A stretch of 7,647 nt of DNA from Candidatus Thorarchaeota archaeon (GTDB lineage Archaea; Asgardarchaeota; Thorarchaeia; Thorarchaeales; Thorarchaeaceae): the NCBI GenBank assembly GCA_018238825.1, contig JABCSP010000099.1, forward strand, positions 1 to 7,647, read 5' to 3'. Positions 5,339-7,647 of the stretch are shown in pieces. Position 1 is the first letter of the stretch. The number at the start of each line of letters is the position of its first letter. The translations under genes and the position numbers were made by a program. The notes under the pieces were generated by a model. The model was not told the DNA's origin and made no database searches. It saw nothing but the letters and a program-made list of their open reading frames with translations.

Positions 5339-6670
5339 ATGAAGATACGGGTCCTAGTTGTAGATGATGATGAGGACTTGCTATTCCTAGCGGGAAAATT
5401 CCTTGCTAAAGAGGATGGTAGATTCGAACTTGTTTCTGCAAATACAGATCAGGAAGCGTTACAGAAGCTGGAAGAGGAGGAGTTCGATGCAATTGTCTGT
5501 GACCATCATTTAGGTCCTCATAGTATGACCGGTCTAGATCTACTTGAATGGGTACGTGAAGGAAATCCAACTATTCCATTCATCATCTTCACTGGTAGGA
5601 GCCAAGAGATTGTTGCAATTAGAGCTCTCAATCTCGGTGCGGATTATTATCTAAAAAAGGGAACTGATGAAATCAAAGACCTATTCGGAGATATTGCACA
5701 CAGAATTGTAACAGAAGTAGAATCAAGACGAACTGAAGAAGCTCTGTCAAATGCATATGAAGAACTTGAACGCAAAGTGGAAGAGCGTACTGAAGAGTTA
5801 CAGACGATGAATGAGCAGCTTGTCAACGAGATTGATGAACGTAAAAAAGTTGAAGATGCACTTATTCTACAACGTGAGCTAGGAAATATTCTTTGTAGAA
5901 CAGGAAATCTAAACGATGCATTAGACATAATTTTGAAGACTGCTGTTCGACTGGAAGGAGTTGATTGTGGTGGCATCTACTTAGCTGATGCCAGAACTGG
6001 TAAATTCGACCTTTCTTCAAGTAAAGGTATCTCAGCTCACTTTCTTAGCAAGTTCTCAAGTGATAAAGGTCCAGCAGACATCAGAAACCCTCTCTATCTT
6101 TCATCGCACCAAATCCAAACTTCAGAGATTGTAGAAGACCAATACAAAGACTTGACTTCTGTAGCCATTATCCCGGTTCATTTCGAAGACGAAACAGTTG
6201 CAGTTCTAAGTCTTGGTTCGCACACATACGAAAAAACTCCAACCAGAGATAGGCATACTCTAGAAGCAATTGTAATTCAAATTGCAGCATATATGACCAG
6301 AGTAAAGGCTGAACGAACAATCATTGAAAACCAGTTAGAGCTTGCTAATGTCTTCAATTCGCTGAAAGACATGTTTATTGTGGCTAACTCTGAATTGAAA
6401 ATTCTATCTGCAAATACAATAGCACTTGAATATCTTGGGCTGACAAAGGAAAACCTCAAAGAAAAAACGGTTGGCGAGATCTACTCAATTAAGAAAGATG
6501 AGAGTGACAGTCTTTTGAGTAGAACACTTTCAGGGATGATTATTCATCTGGATAATCCAATTAAGGGTAAAGATGGAAAAGCGCTGCAAGCAAATACTCG
6601 AGTTGTGTCTGGAAAGCGTAATGATGATTGTATACTCTATTTCGTGAGTAGACTTACATATGTCCAATAA
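5339..6670 (+). CDS. REC-coiled coil-GAF-PAS signalling protein without a kinase domain
   Basis: A 443-residue cytoplasmic signalling protein. Residues 1-125 are a receiver domain: acidic pocket D9-D10-D11, phospho-acceptor D55 in IVCDHHLGP, T85 in FTGRS, and K107 in DYYLKKG, a form common in archaeal sensor proteins. Residues ~127-180 are highly charged heptad-like coiled coil (EELERKVEERTEELQ). Residues ~180-325 form a GAF domain (ILCRTGNLNDALDIIL, GIYLAD, SVAIIPV, AVLSLGS, then the helix IAAYM). Residues ~332-442 form a PAS domain (MFIVANSELKILSANTIALEYLGL, ending ILYFVSRLT). The protein then stops: there is no HisKA, HATPase or DNA-binding output, although archaeal proteins of this order usually continue into a histidine kinase. 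The final PAS strand is complete, so this does not look like a truncation. It could act as a phosphorylatable, ligand-sensing adaptor that passes the signal through dimer contacts; the ligand is unknown. A separate histidine kinase lies ~650 bases away on the other strand and a GbsR-type regulator follows. Confidence 0.9.
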   Translation: MKIRVLVVDDDEDLLFLAGKFLAKEDGRFELVSANTDQEALQKLEEEEFDAIVCDHHLGPHSMTGLDLLEWVREGNPTIPFIIFTGRSQEIVAIRALNLGADYYLKKGTDEIKDLFGDIAHRIVTEVESRRTEEALSNAYEELERKVEERTEELQTMNEQLVNEIDERKKVEDALILQRELGNILCRTGNLNDALDIILKTAVRLEGVDCGGIYLADARTGKFDLSSSKGISAHFLSKFSSDKGPADIRNPLYLSSHQIQTSEIVEDQYKDLTSVAIIPVHFEDETVAVLSLGSHTYEKTPTRDRHTLEAIVIQIAAYMTRVKAERTIIENQLELANVFNSLKDMFIVANSELKILSANTIALEYLGLTKENLKEKTVGEIYSIKKDESDSLLSRTLSGMIIHLDNPIKGKDGKALQANTRVVSGKRNDDCILYFVSRLTYVQ

Positions 6671-6671
6671 T

Positions 6672-6681
6672 CATATAAAGT
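6672..6681 (+). promoter_or_regulatory. TATA-like element upstream of the GbsR-type regulator
   Basis: CATATAAAGT lies directly after the stop codon of the receiver gene and about 80 bases before the ATG at 6758. Usual spacing would start the transcript near 6703 and give a leader of about 55 bases. This would let the regulator be expressed separately from the receiver gene. No terminator separates the two, so read-through is also possible. Confidence 0.4.
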
Positions 6682-6711
6682 TAAGAGTAATTGGAAAAAA
6701 TAGGAGCAAGA

Positions 6712-6745
6712 CCTCTTTAGTACGCCATACTAGCAAAATCAGAGG
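6712..6745 (+). promoter_or_regulatory. Leader dyad with possible masking of the ribosome binding site
   Basis: An inner inverted repeat (TAGTA 6718-6722 and TACTA 6728-6732, five-base loop) lies inside an outer pairing of CCTCT (6712-6716) with AGAGG (6741-6745). AGAGGAG is the only ribosome-binding-like sequence before the ATG at 6758. As RNA the pairing would hide it; as DNA the 15-base dyad is a candidate operator for the encoded MarR-like regulator. The outer stem has an eight-base unpaired side, so stability is modest. Confidence 0.3.
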
Positions 6746-6757
6746 AGTTGTCAACCA

Positions 6758-7258
6758 ATGGGTGAAGCAAATGGTCTAATGAAAGGACCCACAACAACTC
6801 TTTTTGAGAAAGTCGCAAAATGGATAGGATTATCGCCAAATGCAGGGCCAGTTCTTGCAGCATTGTTTATTGAACATTATGAAACAGGTGAACGACTTAG
6901 TTCGGATGACATTTGTGATGTAACGGGATACTCGAGAGCAAATGCAGGTCTTATTGTATCTCAACTGGAAGCACTTGGAGTTATAGACGGTCAGAGAGAT
7001 TACGATCAAACAGGTCGTGGCAGAAAACGTGTGCTATATGCAGTGAATGGAACATTCTCAGATATCTTCGAGTTAGGTGTGATTAGCATCCAAGATAGAT
7101 TGAATGGCATGTTGAAAGACCTACAAAGAATCGAAAATATTGACGCTGGTCCAAAAGGTTCATTCGCACAGTTGATGAAAGAAGTAAGAAAATCTGTTGA
7201 AAATCGACAAGAAGAACTTCGTTCAATTTCATCAAGTGATATTTCAGTTAGAAGATAG
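6758..7258 (+). CDS. GbsR/MarR-family winged-helix transcription regulator
   Basis: A 166-residue DNA-binding protein of the GbsR branch of MarR-like regulators. Residues ~14-34 are the helix leading into the fold (LFEKVAKWIGLSPNAGPVLAALFI). Residues ~45-75 are the helix-turn-helix: LSSDDICDVTGYSRANAG as support and recognition helix entry, then LIVSQLEALGVI. The wing is formed by GRGRKRVLYAV at about 86-96, with its basic tip. The rest (97-166) is a long helical, charged segment that most likely forms the dimer interface and ends in a Ser/Arg-rich tail. GbsR of Bacillus is a choline-sensing repressor of glycine betaine uptake and synthesis genes; archaeal members respond to varied or unknown signals, so no ligand is assigned. 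The ATG at 6758 follows AGAGGAG by ten bases. The gene lies 87 bases after the receiver-GAF-PAS gene on the same strand and may be co-regulated with it. Confidence 0.85.
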   Translation: MGEANGLMKGPTTTLFEKVAKWIGLSPNAGPVLAALFIEHYETGERLSSDDICDVTGYSRANAGLIVSQLEALGVIDGQRDYDQTGRGRKRVLYAVNGTFSDIFELGVISIQDRLNGMLKDLQRIENIDAGPKGSFAQLMKEVRKSVENRQEELRSISSSDISVRR

Positions 7259-7281
7259 CGCGCATCAAGATTCATCACTAT

Positions 7282-7304
7282 TCAAGAAACAGATTATTCC
7301 TTGA
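7282..7304. terminator. Weak possible hairpin between convergent genes
   Basis: TCAAG (7282-7286) can pair with CTTGA (7300-7304) in the 57-base gap between the regulator and the convergent kinase gene; a T-rich stretch follows on the plus strand (TTTGTATTCTTT). With only five pairs it is a weak candidate for ending the regulator transcript. Confidence 0.2.
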
Positions 7305-7315
7305 GTTTGTATTCT

Positions 7316-7647
7316 TTAACTTAGCTGAATAGCTTTTATTGGAATATATATTTTGAATGTTGTTGGCAGACCCTGCTCTAAAGAAATCTCCCACCCATGA
7401 GCTTCTACAATTCGTTTAACTATGATAAGACCAAGACCGCCATCCTGCTTTATTGAAACACTCTCCTCAAAAATTCTCTCGCGAATTTCCTCGGCAATTG
7501 GCATACCGTCATTTTCAATCATCACTGATACTCCATCTTTGTCCTGTTTTGATGAAATGATAATTGATGTTGCTTTGCCATGTTCGTAAGCATTATGTAA
7601 AAGGTTCTGAATGACCTGTACCATCTTAGACCGGTCGCAATTCAGTA
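7316..7647 (-). CDS. Histidine kinase, C-terminal HATPase domain (5' end outside window)
   Basis: The last ~110 residues of a sensor histidine kinase; the frame stays open past the ATG at 7624 to the window edge (LNCDRSKMVQVIQ), so that ATG is internal. The ATP-binding domain is clear: N box in DRSKMVQVIQNLLHNAYEHG, G1 box ENDGMPI, F-box-like RIFEE, and G2 box GGLGLIIVKRIVEAHG, followed by the closing strands TTFKIYIPI. The domain looks catalytically intact: the N-box Asn, the Asp-Gly pair of G1 and the glycines of G2 are all present. The dimerisation/phospho-acceptor part and any sensor lie outside the window. It would phosphorylate a receiver domain in the cytoplasm; the receiver-GAF-PAS protein encoded nearby on the opposite strand is a candidate partner, by proximity only. 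The gene converges with the GbsR-type regulator, with 57 bases between the stop codons. Confidence 0.88.
   Translation of the reverse strand, partial: LNCDRSKMVQVIQNLLHNAYEHGKATSIIISSKQDKDGVSVMIENDGMPIAEEIRERIFEESVSIKQDGGLGLIIVKRIVEAHGWEISLEQGLPTTFKIYIPIKAIQLS

Noticed and set aside
5647..5976. Minus-strand frame of 109 codons inside the receiver-GAF-PAS gene
   Set aside because: Ser/Arg-rich antisense of the coiled-coil region; no start signal and no domain.
6277..6459. Minus-strand frame of 60 codons in the receiver-GAF-PAS gene
   Set aside because: Antisense of the GAF-PAS junction, without domain or ribosome binding site.
7006..7278. Minus-strand frame of 90 codons opposite the GbsR-type regulator
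   Set aside because: Antisense to a gene with a clear winged helix; Ser/Phe/Asn-rich with no recognisable features.
5339..7647. The receiver-GAF-PAS protein and the HATPase fragment as two halves of one broken sensor kinase
   Set aside because: They lie on opposite strands with an intact regulator gene between them, and the PAS domain ends cleanly, so an inversion or split is not supported from this window alone.

Overview
The window looks like a piece of an archaeal chromosome of moderate to low GC. The archaeal signs are an MtrH-type methyltransferase end, a polyprenol-kinase-like membrane enzyme, a secreted N-glycosylation-rich surface protein with a C-terminal membrane anchor, a membrane/winged-helix/zinc-ribbon protein and TATA-like elements in front of genes. 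The combination of a non-methanogen-looking gene context around MtrH, abundant small zinc-ribbon and winged-helix proteins and large secreted modular proteins fits an Asgard lineage such as Thorarchaeota, or another mesophilic uncultured archaeon. This placement is inference from gene style only; there is no rRNA or other marker gene here.

Layout, left to right. 1-284 (+): the last ~94 codons of an MtrH-family methyltransferase, cut by the window edge. 395-1135 (+): a phytol/dolichol-kinase-like integral membrane protein, probably acting on isoprenoid alcohols. 1149-2051 (-): a protein of two tandem AHSA1/SRPBCC domains, convergent with the kinase with only 13 bp between them. 2178-2843 (-): a four-helix membrane protein with a Cys4 run, a winged-helix-like segment and a C-terminal zinc ribbon, followed by a clear hairpin terminator. 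2963-5197 (+): a 744-residue exported, membrane-anchored protein built from three ~185-residue repeats and an Ig-like domain, followed by a strong hairpin plus T-run terminator. 5339-6670 (+): a REC-coiled coil-GAF-PAS signalling protein with no kinase domain. 6758-7258 (+): a GbsR/MarR-type transcription regulator whose leader holds a dyad and a possible Shine-Dalgarno-masking pairing. 7316-7647 (-): the C-terminal ATPase part of a histidine kinase, cut by the right edge.

How the parts may work together. The left half is a set of unrelated metabolic and housekeeping genes, each apparently with its own transcription unit. The right third is a small signalling neighbourhood: a receiver/sensor protein lacking its own kinase, a DNA-binding regulator and a separate histidine kinase on the opposite strand. 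A phosphorelay from the kinase to the receiver protein is possible but rests only on proximity. No RNA gene, insertion sequence, CRISPR array or gene-free stretch longer than 300 bases was found; the largest gaps (285-394, 2052-2177, 2844-2962, 5198-5338) hold promoters, leaders and terminators.
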